Source: Actinomycetota bacterium | GTDB taxonomy: Bacteria; Actinomycetota; Actinomycetes; Propionibacteriales; Nocardioidaceae | Assembly: GCA_009701885.1 (NCBI GenBank) | Contig: WLJH01000022.1 | Location: forward strand, 1 to 64,000 | DNA length: 64,000 bases | Direction: 5' to 3' | Part shown: positions 15,257 through 23,144 of the stretch, piece after piece | Position numbering within the stretch: position 1 is the stretch's first letter | Layout: every line of letters starts with the position of its first letter | Translations under genes and position numbers: made by a program | Notes under the pieces: generated by a model | The model's database searches: none | What the model saw: only the letters and a program-made list of their open reading frames with translations | What the model was told of the DNA's origin: nothing

Positions 15257-18200
15257 GTGAAGAAGCTGCTGCTCGCCGGACTGCCGGTCCTGATCGTCTT
15301 CATGGGGCTGCCGATCGTCGTGACCCTGATGGTCGTCATGACCACCACGGCGGCCGCCGAGTGCCGTACCCAGACCACCCAGTCAGCACCCACCCAGCTC
15401 GGCGACCTCGGTGCCATCGACGGCCCCGTGGGAGGCCCGGTCAAGGGCAAGATCACCATGGCCCAGGCCAACATCCCGCGCCGCTCCGGCCTCGACGGGT
15501 TCCGGGCCTCTATGCCCAAGGTGCTGTCCAAGAACCCCGACTTCGTCACCCTGAACGAGGCCGGCGGCTGGAGCCTCGCCCAGATCGAGGCCGCAGCCCC
15601 GGGCTACGACGCTTTCCGAGTGTCGACACCGTCGGAGTCCGGGGCCGGTGCCGAGCAGGCCATGGGCAACGTCGTGCTCTGGAAGCGGTCGACCTGGACC
15701 AAGGCCAACGGCGGCCGCGTCCAGCTCGTCGACGACGACAAGACCTACTACAAGGGCCGCCCGGTCACCTGGGACCGGTTCGCCACCTGGGTGATCCTCG
15801 AGCGCGCCGACGGCGCCGTGGTGTCGGTGATCGCGACTCACCTCATGACCAACCCGCACCGCTGGCCGAAGCAGCACGGCAACCCGCCGCTGACCCGCCC
15901 CCAGCAGTACGCCGCGGGGATGGACATCCTGCTGCAGCTGCGCAACTCGCTCGCCGCCCACGGCCCGGTATTGATCGGCGGCGACATGAACACTCAGGCC
16001 TCCTACACCAACCTGCCGTGGGCGGCGGCGGCGAAGATGAAGGCCGCCGGCTACGGCTGGCAGAACCAGGGCGTCGACTTCATCTTCTTCCCCCAGTACC
16101 AGGGCGTGCGCCTCGAGCAGGGGTGGGACGGCACGATGGTCTCCGACCACCGCTGGATCTCGGCCCGCATCGCCATGAACGGCGCGGGCCCGGAGAGCGC
16201 CCCCGGGCCCGCGGCTACCAGCGGTGGCGTGGTGAACGCCGCGGACACCGCCCGGCCCGCCGAGCCGCCGTCCGGCGACGTGCTCGCCCAGTTGATGCGA
16301 CTGCGGTTCGCCTCGAGCTACCCGGCCATGACCGCCGAGCAGGCCCGCAACGCGATCACTATCGCCCAGGTCGCCCGCGATCTCCAGGTTCCCCGTTACG
16401 GGCTGCAGATCGCGATCGCCACCGCGATCCAAGAGTCCAAGCTGGTCAATCTCACCGGCGGCGACCGCGACTCCGGAGGCCTGTTCCAGCAGCGTCCCTC
16501 GACCGGCTGGGGGAGCCGGGCTGAGGTCACCAACCCGGTGCTCGCCGCGCGTGCCTTCTTCGGTGAAGCCCAGCACACCGGAAACCCCGGCCTGCTCGAC
16601 ATCCCCGGCTGGCAGAACATGACCCTCACCCAGGCCGCGCAGGCCGTGCAGCGCTCCGGCTACCCCGACGCCTACGCCCAGTGGGAGGACGTCGCCGGCG
16701 ACATCACCGACCTGCTCGGCGGAGACCTGCCCGACCTGCCCGACGACGGCTCCACCACCAACGTCGCCAACTGCCAGGGCGACACCGTCAACCCGATCAC
16801 CGTCGGCACCCTCAACCTGCTCGGCGCCGGCCACACCGACCAGCCCGGCGAGCGGCCGGGCTACGACACCTGGGACAAGCGACTGCCCGGCGCCATGCGG
16901 ACCATCGAGAACGCCGGCGTCTCGATCGCCGGCCTCCAGGAGGTCCACCCGCCCCAGGCCAAGGCCCTGGCCAACCAGTACGCAGCCAAGTGGGGCATGT
17001 ACCCGGCCACCGGGAAGGCCCAGAACCGGGTCATCTGGGACCGCAACGAGTGGAAGCAGACCGACGGCCGCCTCGTCGACATCCCCTACTTTGGCGGCAA
17101 GGACGTCGGCACGCCGCTGGTGCAGCTGACCTCTACGACCACCGGTCAGGTGATCTGGGTCTGGAGCATCCACAACCCGGCCGACACTCGCGGGAACGCC
17201 GCCGGGGATCGCAAAGAAGCGCTGCGGCGCCAGCTGGCCACCATGACCGACCTCGCCGGCACCGGCACCCCGTCAGTCATCCTGGGCGACTTCAACGACG
17301 GCAAGGACGGCAACAACTCCTCGCACTGCGCCCTGACCCCTGAGCTGACCAACGCCTTCGGCGGATCGGCAGAGCCCTGCAAGAAGCCCAGGCAGGACGC
17401 GCCGATCGACCACATCTATGGCGCCAACCTCACCTGGGCCAGCGCCGAGGTCGACAGCAGCACCCAAGCCAGCAAGATTGCTGACCACCCGCTGGTCGTC
17501 GCGACCACCGCCGGCAGCAGCGCCGGCTGCGCGGTCGCGACCGAGACCAACTACAACCTCGGCCCGGTCAAGCCGCAACTGGCCAACCTGGTCAACATCC
17601 TCGGCCCGATGTTCGGCATCAAGACCATCGGCGGCTACCGCGAGAACGCCACCGACTCCAACGGCCACCCCGCCGGACTCGCGGCCGACTTCATGGTTGG
17701 CAACAGCCCCGCAGGCAAGGACAAGGGCGACGCACTTGTGGCGTACGCACAGCAGAACGCCGAGGAGCTCGGCATCGACTACATCATCTGGCGCCAGCGC
17801 ATCTGGTCCGTCGCCCGCGCAGACGAGGGGTGGCGTCGGATGGAGGACCGGGGGTCGGCAGTCGCGAACCACATGGACCACCCCCACATCAACGTGCTCC
17901 CCGCCGCACTCGCCAACCCCATCGGGACATCAAGCGACGCGGAGTGCGGCGAGGTCGTCTACCCTGTGCCTGCGCAGTACGCCGACAACGACGCCCGCAA
18001 CTGGCGCGAGACCGGACCGTATTGGTCCAACTGGCACTCCGGCACGGACCTCGCCGCACCGTGCGGGACACCGGTGTACGCAGCCAACGCCGGCATGATT
18101 GAGATCGACACCAGCCAGACCTGGGCCGGACCTTGGCTCGTCAAGGTCACCAGTGGGCCGGGGGCGCTAACCACCTGGTACGCGCACATGCAGAAGGTCA

Positions 18201-18388
18201 CCGTTGCCCGCGGCGAGACCGTGCAGCCCGGCCAGCAGATCGGCGTGGTAGGCAACGAGGGCAACTCCGGGGGCTGCCACCTCCACTTCGAGGTCCACCT
18301 CGAGAACGGCTCCATCTACGGACCCGACAACGTGGACCCCTCGACCTGGCTGGCTGAAAACGCCTCGAAGCCGAGTCAATCTGTGTGA
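15257..18388 (+). CDS. Five-domain secreted fusion: EEP nuclease - lysozyme-like - EEP nuclease - ARB_07466-like - M23 peptidase
   Basis: A 1043-residue exported protein with an N-terminal hydrophobic helix (residues 5-30). The first endonuclease/exonuclease/phosphatase (EEP) domain covers ~64-305, with NEAG, GGDMNTQ and SDHR motifs. A lysozyme/transglycosylase-like domain (~340-480) has IQESKL as its catalytic-glutamate context, then SGGLFQQRPSTGWG. A second EEP domain (~513-753) has LQEVH, LGDFND, PIDHIYG and ADHP. An ARB_07466-type domain (~763-885) has GHPAGLAADF and HMDHPHINV. A C-terminal M23 LytM peptidase (~900-1030) has HSGTDLAAP and HLHFEVH. It ends the T4SS operon, where VirB1-type wall hydrolases are expected; the paired nuclease domains are unexplained. 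Confidence 0.85.
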   Translation: MKKLLLAGLPVLIVFMGLPIVVTLMVVMTTTAAAECRTQTTQSAPTQLGDLGAIDGPVGGPVKGKITMAQANIPRRSGLDGFRASMPKVLSKNPDFVTLNEAGGWSLAQIEAAAPGYDAFRVSTPSESGAGAEQAMGNVVLWKRSTWTKANGGRVQLVDDDKTYYKGRPVTWDRFATWVILERADGAVVSVIATHLMTNPHRWPKQHGNPPLTRPQQYAAGMDILLQLRNSLAAHGPVLIGGDMNTQASYTNLPWAAAAKMKAAGYGWQNQGVDFIFFPQYQGVRLEQGWDGTMVSDHRWISARIAMNGAGPESAPGPAATSGGVVNAADTARPAEPPSGDVLAQLMRLRFASSYPAMTAEQARNAITIAQVARDLQVPRYGLQIAIATAIQESKLVNLTGGDRDSGGLFQQRPSTGWGSRAEVTNPVLAARAFFGEAQHTGNPGLLDIPGWQNMTLTQAAQAVQRSGYPDAYAQWEDVAGDITDLLGGDLPDLPDDGSTTNVANCQGDTVNPITVGTLNLLGAGHTDQPGERPGYDTWDKRLPGAMRTIENAGVSIAGLQEVHPPQAKALANQYAAKWGMYPATGKAQNRVIWDRNEWKQTDGRLVDIPYFGGKDVGTPLVQLTSTTTGQVIWVWSIHNPADTRGNAAGDRKEALRRQLATMTDLAGTGTPSVILGDFNDGKDGNNSSHCALTPELTNAFGGSAEPCKKPRQDAPIDHIYGANLTWASAEVDSSTQASKIADHPLVVATTAGSSAGCAVATETNYNLGPVKPQLANLVNILGPMFGIKTIGGYRENATDSNGHPAGLAADFMVGNSPAGKDKGDALVAYAQQNAEELGIDYIIWRQRIWSVARADEGWRRMEDRGSAVANHMDHPHINVLPAALANPIGTSSDAECGEVVYPVPAQYADNDARNWRETGPYWSNWHSGTDLAAPCGTPVYAANAGMIEIDTSQTWAGPWLVKVTSGPGALTTWYAHMQKVTVARGETVQPGQQIGVVGNEGNSGGCHLHFEVHLENGSIYGPDNVDPSTWLAENASKPSQSV

Positions 18389-18419
18389 TCGCTGCCGAGC
18401 CCTCCCGGCACATAGGTGA
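18386..18419 (+). promoter_or_regulatory. Bipartite regulon element, copy 2 (coupling-protein operon)
   Basis: TGATCG at 18386-18391, 18 bases, ACATAGGTGA at 18410-18419. Its first base is inside the last codons of the wall-hydrolase gene, and the downstream ATG is at 18465 behind GGAGGTGG. Confidence 0.85.
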
Positions 18420-18464
18420 CCAGCCAGAACTTCGACCACCCACGATTCCTGGAGGTGGAATCCA

Positions 18465-19067
18465 ATGCAGCGAGAGCGACGACGCGACCCCTACCCCTGG
18501 ACCTGGGAGATCCCTGTAGCCGTGGCCCTGGCGGCCCTGTTCGTCATCGTCATCGGCATCCAGCTGGGCCGCTCCGTCGCGAACCTGCTCGCCGGCGCCG
18601 GGTGGACCTGGCCGGACGCCAACGCCGGCGCGTTCCCCTCGCCGATCGGGACCGCCTTCTGGACCAGCCTCCCCGGCGTGGTCGGCGGCCACGCCGACGC
18701 CGGACTGCCCACCCCAGCGCCGGACGACCTCGCCGGCCGCGGCCTGGTGTGGGTCAGCCTCGCGCTCACCGAGGTTGCGCTGTTGACCGCCACGATCTGG
18801 GTCGGCGTGTGGGCCTACCAGCGCTGGGGCCCGGGGCGCATGCGCGGCATGGCCACCGCCGCCGAGGCCGAGAAGCTGCTGGGCGTCACCCGGCTGCGCA
18901 AGGGCGCCGGCATCGTCCGCCCCGACCTCTACGGCAAACACGCCACCGCCACGGCGGCACCCGTCCAGCGCGCCGCCGGCGACCTCACCGAACAACCCGG
19001 GCCACAGCTCGGCCACGGGCTCAGCCCGTGGCTCCTGGACGGCCGCCGCACGAAGGAGGAGCGATGA
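18465..19067 (+). CDS. Membrane-anchor half of a split coupling protein (VirD4/TraG-type)
   Basis: A 200-residue protein with two transmembrane helices (about residues 15-38 and 96-120) separated by a ~55-residue external loop. A cytoplasmic tail containing RMRGMATAAEAEKLLG follows. That topology and the RGMATAAE-like linker are what normally form the N-terminus of VirD4/TraG coupling proteins. The next gene encodes the ATPase part without any membrane helix. The two genes overlap (ATGA at 19064), so a split coupling protein is the simplest reading. ATG 18465 follows GGAGGTGGAATCCA. Confidence 0.7.
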   Translation: MQRERRRDPYPWTWEIPVAVALAALFVIVIGIQLGRSVANLLAGAGWTWPDANAGAFPSPIGTAFWTSLPGVVGGHADAGLPTPAPDDLAGRGLVWVSLALTEVALLTATIWVGVWAYQRWGPGRMRGMATAAEAEKLLGVTRLRKGAGIVRPDLYGKHATATAAPVQRAAGDLTEQPGPQLGHGLSPWLLDGRRTKEER

Positions 19068-20539
19068 AGCTGAGGTTCAACCCGCTGGACGTGGGCTGGC
19101 GCATCGGCGACGCACACGAGCCGCGCGGCGGCGAGTTGTGGGTGCCGTGGGACCGCACCGCCGGCGTCATCGGCCCGCAGGGCTCCGGCAAGACACTCGA
19201 CCTGCTCACCCCGGCGCTGCTCGGCGCCCCGGGCGCTGCCCTGGTGACCCTGACGAAGGTCGAGGACCTGCTACTCAGCCTCACCGAACGCTCCCGCGAC
19301 GACCGGCCCTGCGTAGTGCTCGACCCGTTCGGGCTGGCCGAGGGCATCTGGGGCTATCGGGTCGACGAGCTGATCTGGGATCCGATCGCCGGCTGCGTGG
19401 ACCCCAAGGTCGCCGAGCGACGAGCCAAAGCCTTCACTGCCGGCACCGTCAAGGGAGCGATCACCGGCGGCACCGGCGACGACGCCGCCCGGTTCTACGC
19501 CGCGGAGTCCGCGAAGGTGCTGCAGGGCTACTTCCACGCCGCGGCGCTGACCGGCAAGACCCTCGAGGACGTCCTGCAGTGGGTCGCGAACCCGACCGCG
19601 GCCACCCAGCCGATGGAGATCCTGCGCCGGCACCCGCACGCCGAGCCGTTCTGGCACGGCCTGCTGCACGGTGCGCTCAACGGTGACGACCGCACCGCCG
19701 GCAACACGATCACCACCGTGCAGCAGGCGGTGTCGCTGTTCTTCCAGGCCGACATCCGCCGCCGCTGCGTACCCAGCCCCGGGCACCCGGCCACCGACCT
19801 GGCCGACGTGATCCGCCGACGCGGCACCATCTACCTGCTGGGCCGCGAAGACCCCTACGCCTCGGCAAGCCCGCTGATGACCGCGGTGGCCGAGCACGTC
19901 TTGGACACCGGGCTGCTGCTGGCCAACAGCTCCCCGTGGGGCGGCCGGCTGTGCCCGCCCCTGGTCTCGGTGCTCGACGAGCTCCCCTCGACCGCGCCGC
20001 TGCCTACCTTGCGGACCCGGATGGCCAACGAGCGTGCGCTGGGGCTGTCGTTCATCTGGGCCGCCCAGACCCGGCCCCAGCTGACGAGCATCTTCGGCGA
20101 GCACGAGGCCCGGGCGCTGCTCGGCCTCACCAACACCCTGGTGATGTTCGGTGGATCCAAGGACGTCGCCTTCAACCAGGAGATCTCCGACCTCCTCGGC
20201 CAGGTCCGGATCGGCCGGCGCACGCACCGTGGAGGTGGCAGCGGGTACGAGGGTGACGACATCGCGATCATGCGGCCCGAGGAGGTCCGCCAGCTCCCCG
20301 AGCGGCGAGCCCTGGTGATCGCTGAGAACGGCAAGCCGATCATCGCCAAGTTGCACCGCTGCGTGGAGGGCAAGGCCGGGGAGAGGTTGCTGGCCGACCA
20401 GCGGGCGCTGCGTGCGCGGTTGACGACCGACCGTCGCATGGTCATCACCCCGGAGGCCCGGGCGACCGCTGCCCTCGTCGAGGCGCGCCGCCTCGGCTTC
20501 GTCGACGACGAGACCGAATCGACAAGGAGTGAGCTGTGA
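19064..20539 (+). CDS. T4SS coupling-protein ATPase (VirD4/TraG-type)
   Basis: A 491-residue soluble ATPase. Walker A GPQGSGKTLDLLTP is near residue 40 and Walker B PPLVSVLDELPS near residue 305. A VirD4-like sensor block follows (LGLSFIWAAQTRPQLTSIFG), then GLTNTLVMFGGSKD. It delivers the relaxosome to the secretion channel. Membrane helices are absent and appear to be supplied by the preceding gene. ATG 19064 follows AGGAGGAGCG. It shares its last four bases with the GTG of the next gene. Confidence 0.85.
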   Translation: MKLRFNPLDVGWRIGDAHEPRGGELWVPWDRTAGVIGPQGSGKTLDLLTPALLGAPGAALVTLTKVEDLLLSLTERSRDDRPCVVLDPFGLAEGIWGYRVDELIWDPIAGCVDPKVAERRAKAFTAGTVKGAITGGTGDDAARFYAAESAKVLQGYFHAAALTGKTLEDVLQWVANPTAATQPMEILRRHPHAEPFWHGLLHGALNGDDRTAGNTITTVQQAVSLFFQADIRRRCVPSPGHPATDLADVIRRRGTIYLLGREDPYASASPLMTAVAEHVLDTGLLLANSSPWGGRLCPPLVSVLDELPSTAPLPTLRTRMANERALGLSFIWAAQTRPQLTSIFGEHEARALLGLTNTLVMFGGSKDVAFNQEISDLLGQVRIGRRTHRGGGSGYEGDDIAIMRPEEVRQLPERRALVIAENGKPIIAKLHRCVEGKAGERLLADQRALRARLTTDRRMVITPEARATAALVEARRLGFVDDETESTRSEL

Positions 20540-21234
20540 CGACCGAGCAGGCCCGACGGGCCGCACCCACCCCGATGGTCTACGCGTTCCCTGTGCCGGG
20601 GGAGCACGTCCGGCTGGCCTACCGCGAGCTCCACATCGCCATCAACGGCACCGAGGAGCAGAAGAAGGCCCTGGGCAACCACGCCCTGCTGCCCCGGCCG
20701 TGGGAGCCGGCCACGTGCCTGGACCCCGAGCTGCGCCACCAGCTGTGGGAGTGGCTCGAGGACGTCGTGATCTGGCTCAACCGCGAGTACACCTGGGACG
20801 TCTCCGGACTCATCCCCAGCTGCTGGCCCGTGCACCCGCACCTGGTCCACGAGATCGCGGTCCTGGCCGACCAGCGCCGCCGCGCCGGACTCGCGATGAC
20901 CAGCGACGCCCTCGAGGAGTGGCACCGCTACTGCCTGCCGGCGTTCGCCGACCGCATGCGCAACCGGCTGCGGACCCACTGCGACGACGAGCACAAGAGC
21001 TGGCCGGCCAGGCCGCGGCACAACGAGCACCTGGGCGAGGCCAGCACCCAGCGGCGTGAGAACGCCTTCGCCCACGACGTCGACGCGCTGCCCGCCAACC
21101 GACGGGCCTACGAGCAGCCCGCGCCGACTGGTCGACCGCGCCTGGTCGAGGTCGACCTGGACACCGGCGAGATCAAGGAAGACCCGCTCGGTGCGCAGCC
21201 GCGCACCCGAACTGAGAAGGGACCGCGCGAATGA
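20536..21234 (+). CDS. Hypothetical protein in coupling-protein operon
   Basis: A 232-residue soluble protein, with GTG start at 20536 overlapping the previous TGA and AAGGAGTGAGCT upstream. It is rich in Trp/His (LWEWLEDVVIWLNREYTWDV, LIPSCWPVHPHLVHEIAVLA), suggesting a compact helical domain in the first 165 residues and a disordered acidic tail. The family is not recognised. Being coupled to the VirD4-type ATPase on both sides, it may be an adaptor between the coupling protein and cargo; that is inference. Confidence 0.75.
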   Translation: MTTEQARRAAPTPMVYAFPVPGEHVRLAYRELHIAINGTEEQKKALGNHALLPRPWEPATCLDPELRHQLWEWLEDVVIWLNREYTWDVSGLIPSCWPVHPHLVHEIAVLADQRRRAGLAMTSDALEEWHRYCLPAFADRMRNRLRTHCDDEHKSWPARPRHNEHLGEASTQRRENAFAHDVDALPANRRAYEQPAPTGRPRLVEVDLDTGEIKEDPLGAQPRTRTEKGPRE

Positions 21235-21599
21235 GCGAGGCGACGATGCAGATGAAGGAGCGGTCGGAGGCCATCGGTCGCGCACAGCGTGCACTCAAGG
21301 CCCTCGGCGAGCACCCGCGCTCGAGCAAGAAGGAGCTCGGGCACGCGCGCGAGCACCTCAATGCCTGCTACTCCCACGGCTCCGGCGAGTACGTGTGGAA
21401 CGCCGTGGCGCAGGTCGAGGCGATGGCCGAGCGTCGCTACGGCGTCCCCAGCACCGAGGAGCACCGCCAGCTGGTCGACGCGGCCGGCGATCTCGAGGAG
21501 CCTGCGACAGCCGCCCGGGGCCGCGAGGCCGAGGACCGTGCCGTCGCGCCGGCGACATCGGGACCCGATGTGGGACTCGCTCCCACCGCGTCGAGATGA
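21231..21599 (+). CDS. Small hypothetical protein
   Basis: A 122-residue hydrophilic protein, mostly helical and charged (MSEATMQMKERSEAIGRAQR; KKELGHAREHLNACYSHGSG), followed by a disordered tail. The ATG overlaps the previous gene's stop. There is no membrane segment or recognised domain. It is co-transcribed with the coupling-protein genes. Confidence 0.7.
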   Translation: MSEATMQMKERSEAIGRAQRALKALGEHPRSSKKELGHAREHLNACYSHGSGEYVWNAVAQVEAMAERRYGVPSTEEHRQLVDAAGDLEEPATAARGREAEDRAVAPATSGPDVGLAPTASR

Positions 21600-21747
21600 C
21601 GCCGAAGGCCCCGCTCGGCGCGCGAATCGGGCTCAGAACGCCGCTGAGCGACCGGAAACCGGGTCTGATGAGCATCGTGGCGCGGCCGCGTTGTGTCAGA
21701 GCGATTCTGAGCGATCCCGCCGCCGCGGCCAGCAAGGCATAACGCCG

Positions 21748-22170
21748 TTGTCCGACACGGTGGCCTACGCGCTCCTCATCGTCGTGGCGATCGCCTACCT
21801 GGGCGGCGCGGTCCTGGTGGTCGCGGCGCTGGCCAAGGTCATGGCCACCTGGTCGCAGGGCTGGCGCACCCGCCGTGCCGCCGAGCCGGTCGACCAGGCA
21901 CTGCATGAGCGGGCCGCGGCAGCGATGGCGGCCGTCGCGGAGCGCGCGAACGTGGCAGCGCCCGCCACCGACGTCGTCGCGATCCTCGGTGCGCCCACCG
22001 GTGCCGCCGACCACGTCGTGGGTGACGGCGGGCTGGCCGTGACCCGCTTCCACGCAGGACACACGGCCACCGTGGTGTTCGCCCAGGTCGCACTCACCGG
22101 GCTCAGCTGCGCCGCGGTGCAGAGCCTGGCTGCTCACGACCTATTGACCGCACCAACTGGAGTGTCCTGA
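21748..22170 (+). CDS. Single-pass membrane protein, possible N-terminal piece of an M48-like pseudopeptidase
   Basis: About 140 residues from a TTG at 21748 (AAGG ten bases upstream; a GTG at 21760 is the alternative). One transmembrane helix (about residues 5-30) is followed by a soluble part ending GLSCAAVQSLAAHDLL. The phrase AVQSLAAHDLL lies where M48 peptidases have a strand-helix LxxVLAHELGH motif, but the HExxH is not intact. The next open frame (22209-22583), one frame over, continues with an M48-like C-terminal part. The two may be a split or frameshifted M48-type membrane protein. Confidence 0.5.
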   Translation: MSDTVAYALLIVVAIAYLGGAVLVVAALAKVMATWSQGWRTRRAAEPVDQALHERAAAAMAAVAERANVAAPATDVVAILGAPTGAADHVVGDGGLAVTRFHAGHTATVVFAQVALTGLSCAAVQSLAAHDLLTAPTGVS

Positions 22171-22208
22171 GCCGTCCCCGGGCGACCAGTGCGGCGCGCT
22201 ACGCGTGG

Positions 22209-22583
22209 GTGCTCGGCTACCTGGTGCTCGTGCTCACCGGCGCCGGCCTCACCGTCACCGCGGTCGTGGCCGCACCGCAGCTGGCCGGTCCCGCGATGCT
22301 GGCCACGATGACTGCCGCCGTGGCGTTCCTGGCGTTGCGCGTCGCCTTCGACCGGCGGGAGGAGATCGCGGCCGACCTGTTCGCCGTCGACCTGACGCGC
22401 GACCTGGACGCGGCAGCCGAGCTGATGTGGTTCTACGAGGACAACGTCGTCCGGCCGCTGCCTGCTGGCGTGCTCGGACGCGCATGGGCGCACCTCGAGC
22501 GGCGCTGGTTCGCCACCCATCCTGAGCCGCAGGCACGGCTGGCCGCCATGCGACGGCGCCTGGTCGACCAGGCGGGCGACTAG
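22209..22583 (+). CDS. M48-like C-terminal fragment, membrane protein
   Basis: A 124-residue protein with two hydrophobic helices (about residues 3-20 and 27-45), then REEIAADLFAVDLTRDLDAAAEL and RRWFATHPEPQARLAAMRRR. This matches the ExxAD zinc-ligand helix and the SHPP...R region of M48 peptidases. It lacks the HExxH half. The frame stays open upstream to beyond 22143 without an obvious start, so expression may depend on coupling to, or frameshifting from, the preceding gene. It ends by overlapping the stop of the convergent 22580 gene. Confidence 0.5.
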   Translation: MLGYLVLVLTGAGLTVTAVVAAPQLAGPAMLATMTAAVAFLALRVAFDRREEIAADLFAVDLTRDLDAAAELMWFYEDNVVRPLPAGVLGRAWAHLERRWFATHPEPQARLAAMRRRLVDQAGD

Positions 22584-23077
22584 TCCCCGACGTCGTCGGC
22601 GTGATCGGCCACGGCCAGCGACCTCGGCTCGGTGCTGTAGGTCAGCACTCCCTCACGCGCGAGCGTCCGGATGATCCGCTCCCGCAACGCCGGCGGCCAG
22701 CCCAGCGCATCACCGAGCTCGGTCCAGGTCGGCCCGGCACCGGTGCGTTCCCACACGCCGGCGACGTAGGCCGTGGCCCGGTCGGCGTCTCGCTCGACTG
22801 CGGTCGCGGCGGTGGCTGCGGCCGCCGCGCGGGCCTGCTGCTGCTCTCGCCAGGCCTCCTCGAAGACGTCCAGCGCGGGGGCGGACCAACCAGGCGACTG
22901 AGCGGTCAGATGCACTGCCAACCGGTGCCGAGGCAGACCCGAGCGCCCCGCAGCGCTCACCAGGTCGACGTAGGTGTCCACCAGCTCGTCCGGCGGAGTG
23001 CCGGCGTAGCCGGCGGCCGCAAGGAACTGCCGTACCTGAGAGCGCGTCGCACGTCGGGGTCGCTTCGTCGCAGACAT
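22580..23077 (-). CDS. Hypothetical protein with C-terminal winged-helix-like region, downstream of the relaxase
   Basis: A 165-residue basic protein. The N-terminal ~60 residues (TRSQVRQFLAAAGYAGTPPD...) and C-terminal ~55 residues (GPTWTELGDALGWPPALRER, then IIRTLAREGVLTYSTEPRS) look like helical DNA-binding modules, the latter like a winged helix. Residues 75-105 are an Ala/Glu/Gln coiled segment. ATG 23077 follows AAGGTGCC. It lies 67 bases after the relaxase gene and in the same direction, so it could be an oriT-binding accessory protein; this is inference. Confidence 0.65.
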   Translation of the reverse strand: MSATKRPRRATRSQVRQFLAAAGYAGTPPDELVDTYVDLVSAAGRSGLPRHRLAVHLTAQSPGWSAPALDVFEEAWREQQQARAAAAATAATAVERDADRATAYVAGVWERTGAGPTWTELGDALGWPPALRERIIRTLAREGVLTYSTEPRSLAVADHADDVGD

Positions 23078-23144
23078 GGCACCTTGATCGGCCGGGGGAG
23101 TGGGCGCCCAAGGCTACTGACCACCGCTCGGCGCGGTCGGGCAA

